From JAGLTA01 sp023142625 (GTDB lineage Bacteria > Patescibacteriota > Patescibacteriia > JAACEG01), in the NCBI GenBank assembly GCA_030641665.1, contig DAOWHA010000018.1, positions 1 to 14,315 of the forward strand: DNA of 14,315 nucleotides, given 5' to 3'. The notes beneath the pieces were generated by a model that did no database searches, had not been told where the DNA came from, and saw only the letters and a list, made by a program, of their open reading frames with translations. Of the stretch, positions 1 to 6,739 are shown one piece after another. Both the position numbers and the translations under genes were made by a program. The number at the start of each line of letters is the position of its first letter. Position 1 is the first letter of the stretch.

Positions 1-54
1 ATCCTAAACATTTATTCCTTTCTCGCTTATATACTTTTAAAAATTTAGTAAAAT

Positions 55-201
55 TGTCATTCTGAACGACCATCGGGAGTGAAAAATCTGCTTTAATTAT
101 TGCTGAATTATTTTAAAATCATCTCTATTTAATGTTAGGTTGTCTAAATAATATTTTGCTATTAGTAAAACAAATTCTTCGGCTATCGCCTCAGAATGAC
201 A
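55..201. repeat. Imperfect inverted repeat of the 'tgtcattctgaacg' type in the gene-free left end
   Basis: The left arm (55-88, tgtcattctgaacgacc...) is answered by an inverted right arm (172-201, attcttcgg...tcagaatgaca). About 80 bases of AT-rich sequence lie between them. Similar arms ('gtcattctgaacg...gaagaatct' and its complement) recur between genes in many unrelated bacterial genomes; that is from memory, not a search. It lies just downstream of the minus-strand protease gene. On the minus strand it is followed by short T-runs, so it may also stabilise or end that transcript. I see nothing else in 1-246. Confidence 0.6.
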
Positions 202-246
202 GAATTTTTTGTATTTCGTAATTCAAGAAAATTGGTATAGCCATTA

Positions 247-1686
247 TTATTTTACTTTTAACACAACCGATTTCACTCCGCTTTGAAAATCTTGATTAAA
301 CGCCAAAAGTTCTGTTATTAAACCGCCGCTTTTATTAAACATTTTAACATAAGGACCGCCTCCGTTTCCAGCGCCTGCGATGATTTCGTCAATTCCGTCT
401 CCGTCAATGTCTCCTGCCGCGACATTTACGCCGCCGCGAAAATTTTTGTCATAAGCGAAAAACTCCTTTAAAAAAACGCTGTTTTCCGATAAATTAAACG
501 ATTTTATTATTGGGCTAAAATTTCCAGCAGGAACTGTTAATAAATATTTTTTATAATTGCGTTTTTTTAAAGTTTGATCAATATCTTTTACGGCAGCTTT
601 AACGACCTTATAAACATTTAATGCTCCGCTTCCCATTTTGTTTGAATATTTTTTTTCTAAATCAATAAATTTATTTGAATTGTCAATTAGTAAATTCATA
701 ATCTCTGCTCCGATTAAATTAGGGTTAGCTGACTTTATTAATCCAGCAGCGCCAGAGACCAAAGCAGTAGCGCCGGAAGTTCCAGACCACCATCCGCCGT
801 AATAGTCAGAAAAATTTTTATCATCAATTGAATAAAACAGACTGCTGTAAAATCTCTCGCCAGGAGCGCTAATATCAACGCATCCTGCGCCGTAATTTGA
901 AAAACTTAATTTTTTCCCTGAATTATCCAAAGCGCCTACGCCTAAAATAATATTTCTTTCGTCAGAATCGCAGACAGGATACATTTTAGTTATGTCTAAA
1001 TCAATTCCGCTGCTGTTTAAAGCATCGTTTCCGGCAGCGGCAACGACTAAAATGCCTCTTTTATATGCTCGCTTTAAGGCGTTTTCTAAATTTTTACTTT
1101 TAGTTATGCCAGACAAGCTTAAATTAATTATATCGGCCTTTTTTAAAATAGAGTAATTGATTGCTTGCACGACTTTTTCAGTATCGCCCACGCCCTGTTC
1201 ATTTAAAATCCGCAGCGGCATAATCTTGGCGTTATGCGCAAGTCCGATAATTCCTCCTCTGTTTTCACCAACAGCGGCAATAATGCCTGCTATAATTGTT
1301 CCGTGATTTATTCCTATTTTTGTGCAATTTCCGCCTAATACGCAATCTTTTGTGAATTTAGGATTTGGATCATTGCTGTCAGTAATAAAATCCCAGCCAT
1401 TTATATCGTCAATATAGCCATTAAGATCGTTATCTATTCCGTCATTCAAAATCTCTCCGCTGTTAGTCCAAATATTATCGCGCAAATCAGGATGGTCAAT
1501 ATCAACCCCGGAATCCAAAACAGCGATTATAACGCCTTCTCCGTCCGCGATGTCCCATGCTTCCTGCGCGTTGATTGATTTAAGATAATCCTGATAAATA
1601 AAAAACGGGTCGTTCGGAATTAACGCGGCAAAAACAGTCGTCGGCGTTAAAAATAATAACAAAAATAATAATATTTTTCTAATCAT
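247..1686 (-). CDS. Secreted subtilisin-like S8 serine protease with C-terminal FG-GAP-like repeat
   Basis: This is a predicted extracellular or surface serine protease of 479 residues. A Sec-type signal peptide is visible at residues 1-21 (charged MIRK, leucine-rich core, VFAA). The S8 catalytic triad is complete: Asp58 in VLDSG, His128 in NHGT and Ser304 in SGTSG, with oxyanion Asn220 in AAAGN. A calcium-binding-like aspartate-rich loop lies at about 80-105. Cysteine pairs (115/121, 239/269) fit an exported protein. After the catalytic domain (to about 370), residues 405-455 form an FG-GAP-like unit with the acidic GDIDGDGIDE loop. A second unit begins ('AFNQDFQSGV') but the protein ends after a few more residues, so the tail may be shortened. 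The start is ATG with an A/T-only leader and no Shine-Dalgarno sequence. The substrate is unknown. No terminator with a clear T-run follows, only the inverted repeat at 55-201. Confidence 0.9.
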   Translation of the reverse strand: MIRKILLFLLLFLTPTTVFAALIPNDPFFIYQDYLKSINAQEAWDIADGEGVIIAVLDSGVDIDHPDLRDNIWTNSGEILNDGIDNDLNGYIDDINGWDFITDSNDPNPKFTKDCVLGGNCTKIGINHGTIIAGIIAAVGENRGGIIGLAHNAKIMPLRILNEQGVGDTEKVVQAINYSILKKADIINLSLSGITKSKNLENALKRAYKRGILVVAAAGNDALNSSGIDLDITKMYPVCDSDERNIILGVGALDNSGKKLSFSNYGAGCVDISAPGERFYSSLFYSIDDKNFSDYYGGWWSGTSGATALVSGAAGLIKSANPNLIGAEIMNLLIDNSNKFIDLEKKYSNKMGSGALNVYKVVKAAVKDIDQTLKKRNYKKYLLTVPAGNFSPIIKSFNLSENSVFLKEFFAYDKNFRGGVNVAAGDIDGDGIDEIIAGAGNGGGPYVKMFNKSGGLITELLAFNQDFQSGVKSVVLKVK

Positions 1687-1805
1687 TTTAAATTTAATTT
1701 ATAATTTAAACTTTACGGTTTTGGTTTTGATTATCTTGTATTTTATCATTCACTATATCTAATTTATTTGCAAATAGTATAATAGATTTATCGCGTAATA
1801 ACTTC

Positions 1806-1880
1806 CTATTGCGATTTCCATATTTCGGTCAAATTTTCCAAAAATTCAAGAAGTGATAATTTTGAGCCGATGTAATTCAT
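1806..1880 (-). pseudogene. N-terminal stub of a D12-class DNA adenine methyltransferase
   Basis: This 24-codon reading frame starts MNYIGSKLSLLEFLE and ends at a TAG (1806-1808). The segment matches the first motif of D12-class N6-adenine methyltransferases (M-x-Y-I-G-S-K-x-x-L-L), which contributes to S-adenosylmethionine binding. The catalytic DPPY-type motif and the rest of the roughly 250-300 residue enzyme are absent. None of the three frames through 1687-1805 resembles them. The ATG follows the TAG of the upstream GIY-YIG gene with no gap (TAGATG), as expected of a translationally coupled downstream partner. I read it as the remnant of a deleted methyltransferase. Chance similarity cannot be excluded over 24 codons, but the motif and the junction together make it unlikely. 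Confidence 0.6.
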
Positions 1881-2591
1881 CTATTTTATATATTCAATAA
1901 AATCTGCAAGTTTTTTGTCATTTTTTGTCCGCCAATAATATTTTCCATTCGCCGCACCGCCTCCAACAAATTGAGCAGCTGTTGATGGTGATGAAAATTC
2001 TATATCGATAATAGTTGTCCCATCATCAAGATTGTCAGTATTCTCTTCTCTTGATTTTTTTACAGTATCTTTGCTACTGTAAATATTTGAATCGATTCTT
2101 GATCCTGCTAAAACAATATACTTATTTCCGTCAACGACTCTCATTCTGGCATCAGTCGTATCTTTAGCAAAATAAAAAATCTCATCAGTGTTAACTTTAT
2201 ATTTGCCCTTATAAACAGTTCTTTTTCTATCAGTTTTCTCAACTTCAAGATCATCGGGAATATTCAATTCTGCATCATCAATAATTTCTGCTTGGTCTTT
2301 TAAATAATCAAGTGCTCTTTCTGGTGTGATATTAAAAAATTCTCGTCCTTTACGAATTCTCGCATCAGCCAAATCCGTAAAAATTTTATGTAAATTTTTT
2401 TCAATTTTATTATATTTTGAGGTTTTCAAAGTGGCAAAAATTTCAAATGGAAGCGGAACTGCAGTGTTATCTAATTCTTTCGAACGAACATCAACTTCTC
2501 GTGATGACTTACCTATTTTTACCCAATCCTCACGAAAACTTGGATTTGTTAAAATATAGACATAGCCTTTATTATTTTCTTTATTTCCCAT
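1881..2591 (-). CDS. GIY-YIG (T5orf172-type) nuclease-like protein with C-terminal DUF4357 domain
   Basis: The protein has 236 residues and two recognisable parts. Residues 9-95 form a GIY-YIG fold of the T5orf172/MUG113 type: GYVYILTN (9-16), WVKIGKS (23-29), Arg36, Glu64 and His68 in the KIEKNLH helix, and GREFF (82-86). A charged linker follows. Residues 128-222 match DUF4357, with the 'YIVLAGSRI' strand (158-166) and the closing 'FSSPSTAAQFVGGGAANGKYYW' pattern (from 199). DUF4357 is often attached to nuclease- or restriction-associated proteins. The expected activity is DNA cleavage or DNA binding in the cytoplasm; the target is unknown. It sits between a probable regulator tail (upstream) and a methyltransferase stub (downstream, zero spacing), which supports a restriction-modification-like origin. 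If the methyltransferase is lost, an active nuclease would be unprotected, so it may have weak or different activity. The start is ATG with no Shine-Dalgarno sequence. Confidence 0.85.
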   Translation of the reverse strand: MGNKENNKGYVYILTNPSFREDWVKIGKSSREVDVRSKELDNTAVPLPFEIFATLKTSKYNKIEKNLHKIFTDLADARIRKGREFFNITPERALDYLKDQAEIIDDAELNIPDDLEVEKTDRKRTVYKGKYKVNTDEIFYFAKDTTDARMRVVDGNKYIVLAGSRIDSNIYSSKDTVKKSREENTDNLDDGTTIIDIEFSSPSTAAQFVGGGAANGKYYWRTKNDKKLADFIEYIK

Positions 2592-2616
2592 ATTTTTTTG
2601 TTAAATTAAATTATTT

Positions 2617-2713
2617 TTATTTATTTTTTTTATCTCCATCCAACAAATCCCCAACATCAACATCAAAAAAACTCAGCCAATTCAACAACATTGCTTTTTA
2701 TTGGAATTATATT
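2617..2713 (-). pseudogene. Frameshifted C-terminal tail of a probable XRE-type HTH regulator
   Basis: Reading the minus strand from 2713 gives NIIPIKSNVVELAEFF and then a TGA. Dropping one T from the seven-T run at 2665-2671 continues it as DVDVGDLLDGDKKNK to a TAA at 2617. The joined peptide 'VVELAEFF-DVDVGDLLDG' fits the end of XRE-family DNA-binding domains (L-x-x-L-A-x-F-F-x-V-x-V-x-x-L-L). The N-terminal helix-turn-helix is missing: a stop precedes 2713, and a strong hairpin lies immediately upstream. It lies 25 bases before the GIY-YIG gene on the same strand, where a controller gene of a restriction-modification unit might sit. The fragment is short, so the family call is tentative. 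Confidence 0.4.
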
Positions 2714-2725
2714 TTAAAAACTTTC

Positions 2726-2776
2726 TTCGCTGGCTCCACAGCCCTACGGGAGAACTATGGAGCCAGCGAATTTTTT
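2726..2776. terminator. Strong hairpin with flanking A/T runs (probable intrinsic terminator)
   Basis: A perfect 13-base stem (TTCGCTGGCTCCA at 2726-2738, complement at 2758-2770) encloses a 19-base loop. TTTTTT follows on the plus strand (2771-2776). On the minus strand the stem is followed by GAAAGTTTTTAAAA. The useful direction is minus, ending the O-antigen ligase transcript whose stop codon is at 2832. The layout could work in both directions. The rest of 2592-2831 holds only the regulator fragment and AT-rich sequence. Confidence 0.75.
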
Positions 2777-2831
2777 AAATTTTCATCATTAAAAATCGGC
2801 ATAAATATTTTTTTTAACCTGTTATTTGCTC

Positions 2832-4973
2832 TTATGAATTTAATTCAATCGCTTTTTGGGCGTATTCTTCCGCTTCCTTGCTTTTTCCGGCTTTTTTATA
2901 TAATTCAGAAATCTCTGAATAATATCCAGCCGCTTTATCCTGCTTATTCATTGATAAATAAATTTTGCTGATATTCATTAAATTAGAAATATCATCATAA
3001 CTTAATCCTAATTCCTTGATTTTTGTGAATTCAACGGCGGCTTCTTCATCTCTGCCTGAATAAATATAAGCCGTCAATAATGGCCAATGCAAATAAATCG
3101 GCTTATCATTAAAAGACAGCCCTTTTTTATATAACTCAATAGCTTCAGCGATTTTTTGCTGAGAAATTTTCGCATCTGCCATTTGAAAATAAAGATGCGG
3201 TCTAGTCGGGCTTAATTTTATCGCTTCTTCTCCTAACTCTAAAACTTTATTGCTATAATTCGCGTCAAATTTTCGCGCTGAATTATAAAATGTCATTAAA
3301 AAATAATAGTGGCGGACATTTAAAGGGTGCTTGTCTATTATCTTGTTTAACGATTCAACCGTATATTTAACAACTTCGCGGGATTTATCTTTAGGGATTT
3401 TATCTGAATTTTGAATTACAATCTTGGAAAAATTTGTTAATTGCTGGGAAATCTCTACGCTTTGATAAGTGTTATAATCCAAAGATTTTTTGAATTTAGA
3501 CAAGGTGAAATCAGCGCTGAAATTCCTGCTAGAACCCAGTGCTTGAATAGCCGTAGAATTAGCCAAGATGGGACGAATATTAAAAATATAGATAGAAGAT
3601 ATTGTGAATAAGAAAATAATAACTAAAATCGCCGGGTTGATGTTTTGGCGGACGATATTCTTATCATCTAAAATTTCATAGTCTTCTTTGGATATCAACA
3701 AATAATTTATAAAAGCAAACGATAAAAAAAACATTAAATAAGTCGTCGGGGTGTCAAAAACAAAAATATTCTGCATTATATACATTACTAAAATTATTAT
3801 CATTAATGCGTATATATTTTTGTATTTTTTGCTGCTTTTAAATTTCGCCCATAACATATAAAAAGCTGTTATAAAAAGAGTTAAATAAAACAACAACCCT
3901 ACTGTCCCACTGGCAACCGCGACATCTACAACGCTATTATGAGCCCTGTCAAACCAAAGTTCAGAACCTGGATTTTTGATAAATTCTGGCGGAAAATATT
4001 TATTAAACACAATATTAAAATTTTCATATCCCCAGCCGAAAATAGGCTTGTCTTTCCACCCCTGCCAGCCGATTTTCCAGTTTAATATTCTTGTTTCAGT
4101 TGTGGCGTCTTTTAGCGAAATAGAAGCGATTCTTTTTATCGCAGGAGACTTTTGAACAAAATTGGAATTTTTATTCGCGAAAATAAATATTATAGATATT
4201 ATTATTATAACCAATATTGCTAAACTATATTTTCTAAATCTGCTCTTTTTATTAAAAATATTAAACAGCAAAAACAGAAAAATTCCGAATACAAAAGACA
4301 AAATCGCGCCGCGAGTTTGGGTGTTGTATAAAATAAAACAATAAAGCAGTATTGGGATAAAATAAAAAATTCTGAATCTGTTTTTATGATAAAATATTAA
4401 AATTGAAGCGAAAATTATATTAAACAGCAGATAGCCTGCTAAAAATGCGGAGTTGCCTAAGCTTCCAGACAGTCTGGTTGACTGCGGATTTATAAAAAAT
4501 TTGTTTTTTACGCCAAAATATTCAGCCAATGCCGTCACACACACTAAAACGCTTGCTATAATCGCAACATTTAACAGCATCGTCCAATCCTTGCTTTTTT
4601 TAAAAACGCTTGTCGTTATTAAAAAGAAGATAAAAAAATGAATAATCGTAAGCAGTCCGTCGCTGCGCTCAACATTGCTCCAAAAACTATTGTAAAAATC
4701 AGCTCCAAAAATACTGCTTATGAATATAATCGCGATATACGCCGCCAGCATCCAGCCAGCTTTTGAAAGTTTCGGCAAATATGACGGTTTTGCCAAAATC
4801 AATAAAAGATAAAAAAACAGGACAACTTCAATAATTATCCTGAAAGCTATTATTTTAGGAAAAATAAATGGAAATAAAAATCTGCCAGACACTAATAGCG
4901 GCATAAAAAGTGCGAGGCAGATTCCCGCCTTAACAATAGTAAGATAAATTCTGCTAAATTTTTCTGAAAACAT
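2832..4973 (-). CDS. O-antigen ligase/polymerase-like (Wzy_C) membrane protein with C-terminal TPR domain
   Basis: This 713-residue polytopic inner-membrane protein has about a dozen hydrophobic segments up to roughly residue 470. Wzy_C/WaaL family hallmarks are visible: an early periplasmic 'SNVERSDGLLT' (99-109), Arg221 in 'TQTRGA', and a large loop with 'WQGWKDKPIFGWGYENF' (303-319) leading to 'RAHNSVVDVAVASG' (343-356), where His345 is the family's conserved histidine. These enzymes transfer polysaccharide from a lipid carrier onto an acceptor at the outer membrane face. The C-terminal 140 residues or so are soluble tetratricopeptide repeats with A/L/Y spacing, for example 'AIKLSP...LYFQMADAKISQQKIAEAIELYKKGLS' in parts. 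That ligase-TPR combination suggests partner binding. The substrate cannot be told. In CPR-like cells it might attach surface glycans or glycosylate proteins. The start is ATG at 4973 with no Shine-Dalgarno sequence. The gene is followed by the hairpin at 2726-2776. Confidence 0.85.
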   Translation of the reverse strand: MFSEKFSRIYLTIVKAGICLALFMPLLVSGRFLFPFIFPKIIAFRIIIEVVLFFYLLLILAKPSYLPKLSKAGWMLAAYIAIIFISSIFGADFYNSFWSNVERSDGLLTIIHFFIFFLITTSVFKKSKDWTMLLNVAIIASVLVCVTALAEYFGVKNKFFINPQSTRLSGSLGNSAFLAGYLLFNIIFASILIFYHKNRFRIFYFIPILLYCFILYNTQTRGAILSFVFGIFLFLLFNIFNKKSRFRKYSLAILVIIIISIIFIFANKNSNFVQKSPAIKRIASISLKDATTETRILNWKIGWQGWKDKPIFGWGYENFNIVFNKYFPPEFIKNPGSELWFDRAHNSVVDVAVASGTVGLLFYLTLFITAFYMLWAKFKSSKKYKNIYALMIIILVMYIMQNIFVFDTPTTYLMFFLSFAFINYLLISKEDYEILDDKNIVRQNINPAILVIIFLFTISSIYIFNIRPILANSTAIQALGSSRNFSADFTLSKFKKSLDYNTYQSVEISQQLTNFSKIVIQNSDKIPKDKSREVVKYTVESLNKIIDKHPLNVRHYYFLMTFYNSARKFDANYSNKVLELGEEAIKLSPTRPHLYFQMADAKISQQKIAEAIELYKKGLSFNDKPIYLHWPLLTAYIYSGRDEEAAVEFTKIKELGLSYDDISNLMNISKIYLSMNKQDKAAGYYSEISELYKKAGKSKEAEEYAQKAIELNS

Positions 4974-5020
4974 AAAATATAAATTACAAATTCAAAATTA
5001 AATCCAAATTCCTCTGTCTT

Positions 5021-5201
5021 TTCCCCTTCTGTCTTTGCGAGGAGCTGAATGAGCGCAACTAATGAGGCGCGACGAAGTAATCTCATTACTAAGAAGAATA
5101 AAAGTCTGCAATTACAGTTCCCTCTTCTTAGTAATGGGATTGCTTCGTCATTTCGTTCCGCTATCGCTCCACTTCACTCCTCGCAAAGACAGAGAAGGGA
5201 A
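5021..5201. repeat. Long palindromic repeat, 'gtctttgcgaggag...gacgaagcaatct' family
   Basis: The outer arms 'gtctttgcgaggag' (5031-5044) and 'ctcctcgcaaagac' (5177-5190) are perfect complements. The inner arms around 'attactaagaagaa' (about 5084-5097) and 'ttcttagtaatgggattgcttcg' pair nearly perfectly, giving a hairpin of about 180 bases. It fills most of the gap between trpD and the ligase gene. Related copies lie at 6273-6335 and 6445-6587. No T-run follows on the minus strand, so a terminator role is unclear. Nothing else is seen in 4974-5222 apart from AT-rich leader. Confidence 0.8.
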
Positions 5202-5222
5202 ACTTTTCATGAAAACAGACAA

Positions 5223-6236
5223 TTATAAATTATTTGAAATTTTAATAAACTCATCTAACTTCCTTAAAGCTTTGCCTGTTTCAATCTGCTCTTTTGCCAA
5301 AATAATCCCTTGCTGGAAATTGCCAGTTTTTCCAAAAACGGTCATCCCCGCGGCTGAATTCAAAACCGCGGCGGCTGCTTGCGCCTTGCTTGCTCTATTT
5401 TTTAAAATATCTAAAAATATTCTGGCGTTTTCTTTCTTATCTCCTCCTCTGATTTCTTCTAAATTATAAATATTAAAGCCGAAATCTTTCGGATTGATTG
5501 TATATTTTTTAATTTCCCGACCTTGCTTAAAATCAAAAATTTGCGTATCGCCCGCAACGCTTATTTCGTCCATTCCTTCGTCGCTATGAATAATAATAAT
5601 TCGCTTAGATCCTGTCCGCAATAAGGCGTTCCCCATCATTCTGATTTTGCTTTTATCTGATACCCCTATCAGCTGATATTTAACCGCCGCAGGGTTTAGC
5701 ATCGGACCCAAAATATTAAAGTATGTTCTTTTCCCGTATTCAATCCGCGCGTCTTTCACATATTTTAAAGCTGGATGAAAATTAGGCGCGAACATAAAAA
5801 CGATCCCGCAACCGATCAAGCATTTTTTCGCCTGTTCCGCGTTTAAATCTATTCTTGCGCCTAATTCTTCCAATACATCCGCGCTGCCGCACCTGCTGCT
5901 TGCCGCGCGATTTCCGTGTTTTGCTATCGGAATTTCAGCGCTGGCGCAAATAATCGCTGACACTGTTGAAATATTAAAGGTGTTTAAACAATCTCCGCCT
6001 GTTCCGCAATTATCAAGGCATTTAAAATCTATTTTGACTTTAACCATATTTTCGCGCGTAGCCTGCGTAATTCCGATAAATTCCTCATCTGTCATCTCTT
6101 TCTTCTCAAACAGTTCAAATATTTTTATAATTCCGTCCTTGCTTAAATTCCCGCTAATTATCTCTTCCTGCATTTCAAATGCTTCGTTTTGCGTTAAATC
6201 CTGCCTATTTTGAAGTTTAGTTATAATTTCATGCAT
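5223..6236 (-). CDS. trpD: Anthranilate phosphoribosyltransferase
   Basis: TrpD transfers the phosphoribosyl group of PRPP to anthranilate, the second committed step of tryptophan synthesis, in the cytoplasm. Family signatures are all present. Counting from a TTG at 6248 they are: the PRPP-binding glycine loop 'CGTGGD' (81-86), 'NIST' (92-95), the anthranilate-binding 'KHGNRAASSRCGSADVLE' (110-127), 'RTYFNILGPMLNPA' (174-187), and an acidic 'DEGMDEIS' loop that holds Mg-PRPP. The length of about 337 residues is normal and no key residue is lost. I prefer the ATG at 6236 over the in-frame TTG at 6248. Neither has a Shine-Dalgarno sequence. No other trp gene is adjacent: an interrupted trpG lies on the same strand 2.1 kb upstream, beyond two plus-strand genes. 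Confidence 0.95.
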   Translation of the reverse strand: MHEIITKLQNRQDLTQNEAFEMQEEIISGNLSKDGIIKIFELFEKKEMTDEEFIGITQATRENMVKVKIDFKCLDNCGTGGDCLNTFNISTVSAIICASAEIPIAKHGNRAASSRCGSADVLEELGARIDLNAEQAKKCLIGCGIVFMFAPNFHPALKYVKDARIEYGKRTYFNILGPMLNPAAVKYQLIGVSDKSKIRMMGNALLRTGSKRIIIIHSDEGMDEISVAGDTQIFDFKQGREIKKYTINPKDFGFNIYNLEEIRGGDKKENARIFLDILKNRASKAQAAAAVLNSAAGMTVFGKTGNFQQGIILAKEQIETGKALRKLDEFIKISNNL

Positions 6237-6272
6237 ATTTTTTATCAAAATTAAAAACTCTGCAAATTCGCT

Positions 6273-6335
6273 GTCTTTGCGAGGAGCCGAATGAGCATAG
6301 CGAAAAAGAGCGACGAAGCAATCTCGTTAATAGAC
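6273..6335. repeat. Half copy of the 'gtctttgcgaggag' repeat
   Basis: 'gtctttgcgaggagccgaatgagc' begins at 6273 and continues to 'gacgaagcaatctc' near 6325. It has the same orientation and sequence as the left arms at 5031 and 6445, but no inverted partner directly follows. It could pair with the right arm at 6541-6587. It is the first element in the 503-base gap (6237-6739) between trpD and the divergent glycosylase gene. The stretch 6336-6444 shows only AT-rich sequence with several TATAAT-like words and no gene. Confidence 0.7.
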
Positions 6336-6444
6336 AAAAAAATAATGATATAATTCACTATGCGTATAATTCCTACTCTTTATTTTAATTTTAAACTTTT
6401 TAAACGCTTCTGTAAATACCTGTTATAATTTTAATATAGAAGAT

Positions 6445-6587
6445 GTCTTTGCGAGGAGCCGAGCGAGCGTAGCGAGAGAGAGCGACGAAGCAATCTCATT
6501 GTTTGCGAAAAAAATTTATAACCACAGATTTGTTCGCCCAGTAATGGGATTGCTTCGTCAGTCGTTTCACTCCTTCCTCGCAAAGAC
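6445..6587. repeat. Palindromic 'gtctttgcgaggag' repeat, complete copy
   Basis: The left arm (6445-6498) runs gtctttgcgaggagccgagcgagcg... to gacgaagcaatctcat. The right arm (6541-6587) runs gtaatgggattgcttcgtca... to cctcgcaaagac and is its inverted, diverged complement. About 40 AT-rich bases separate them. It has the same build as 5021-5201. It lies just upstream of the promoter of the plus-strand glycosylase gene and may isolate or fold transcripts, but no function is shown. Confidence 0.75.
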
Positions 6588-6630
6588 AATAAAATTTAAC
6601 ATTTTGTAATTCAAAAAAATTTAATTTTAT

Positions 6631-6660
6631 TTGCAAATTTTAATATTTCTGTGATATAAT
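6631..6660 (+). promoter_or_regulatory. Sigma70-type promoter with extended -10 for the glycosylase gene
   Basis: TTGCAA (6631-6636), an 18-base spacer and TATAAT (6655-6660) are seen. TG lies at 6652-6653, giving the extended TGN-TATAAT form. The predicted start of transcription is near 6667, about 73 bases before the ATG at 6740. This is one of the two best promoter matches in the window. Confidence 0.65.
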
Positions 6661-6684
6661 AAAAATAATTTTGGTTTATTTAAA

Positions 6685-6711
6685 ATAACAAATCCGCATA
6701 TGACTTGTTAT
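6685..6711. promoter_or_regulatory. Operator-like or leader-hairpin dyad
   Basis: ATAACAA (6685-6691) and TTGTTAT (6705-6711) are perfect complements separated by 13 bases. The centres of the arms are 20 bases apart, about two helical turns. The dyad lies downstream of the predicted transcription start and before the glycosylase ATG. It could be a repressor operator or a weak RNA hairpin. Chance is possible in AT-rich DNA. Confidence 0.35.
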
Positions 6712-6739
6712 GTAAAAATACACACTTAAATACAATATT

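Noticed and set aside
2741..2751. CCCTACGGGAG, which looks like a conserved 16S rRNA word
   Set aside because: It is the loop of the terminator hairpin. No other rRNA sequence surrounds it.
2417..2971. 184-codon plus-strand open frame
   Set aside because: It runs antisense through the GIY-YIG gene, the terminator hairpin and the end of the ligase gene, and has no recognisable domain. Both overlapped genes have clear family motifs.
5062..5469. 135-codon plus-strand open frame
   Set aside because: Its first part is repeat sequence and the rest is antisense to trpD. No protein-like motif is seen.
6273..6587. Possible CRISPR-like direct repeats
   Set aside because: The copies are too long, diverged and arranged as inverted arms, with no regular spacers and no cas genes.
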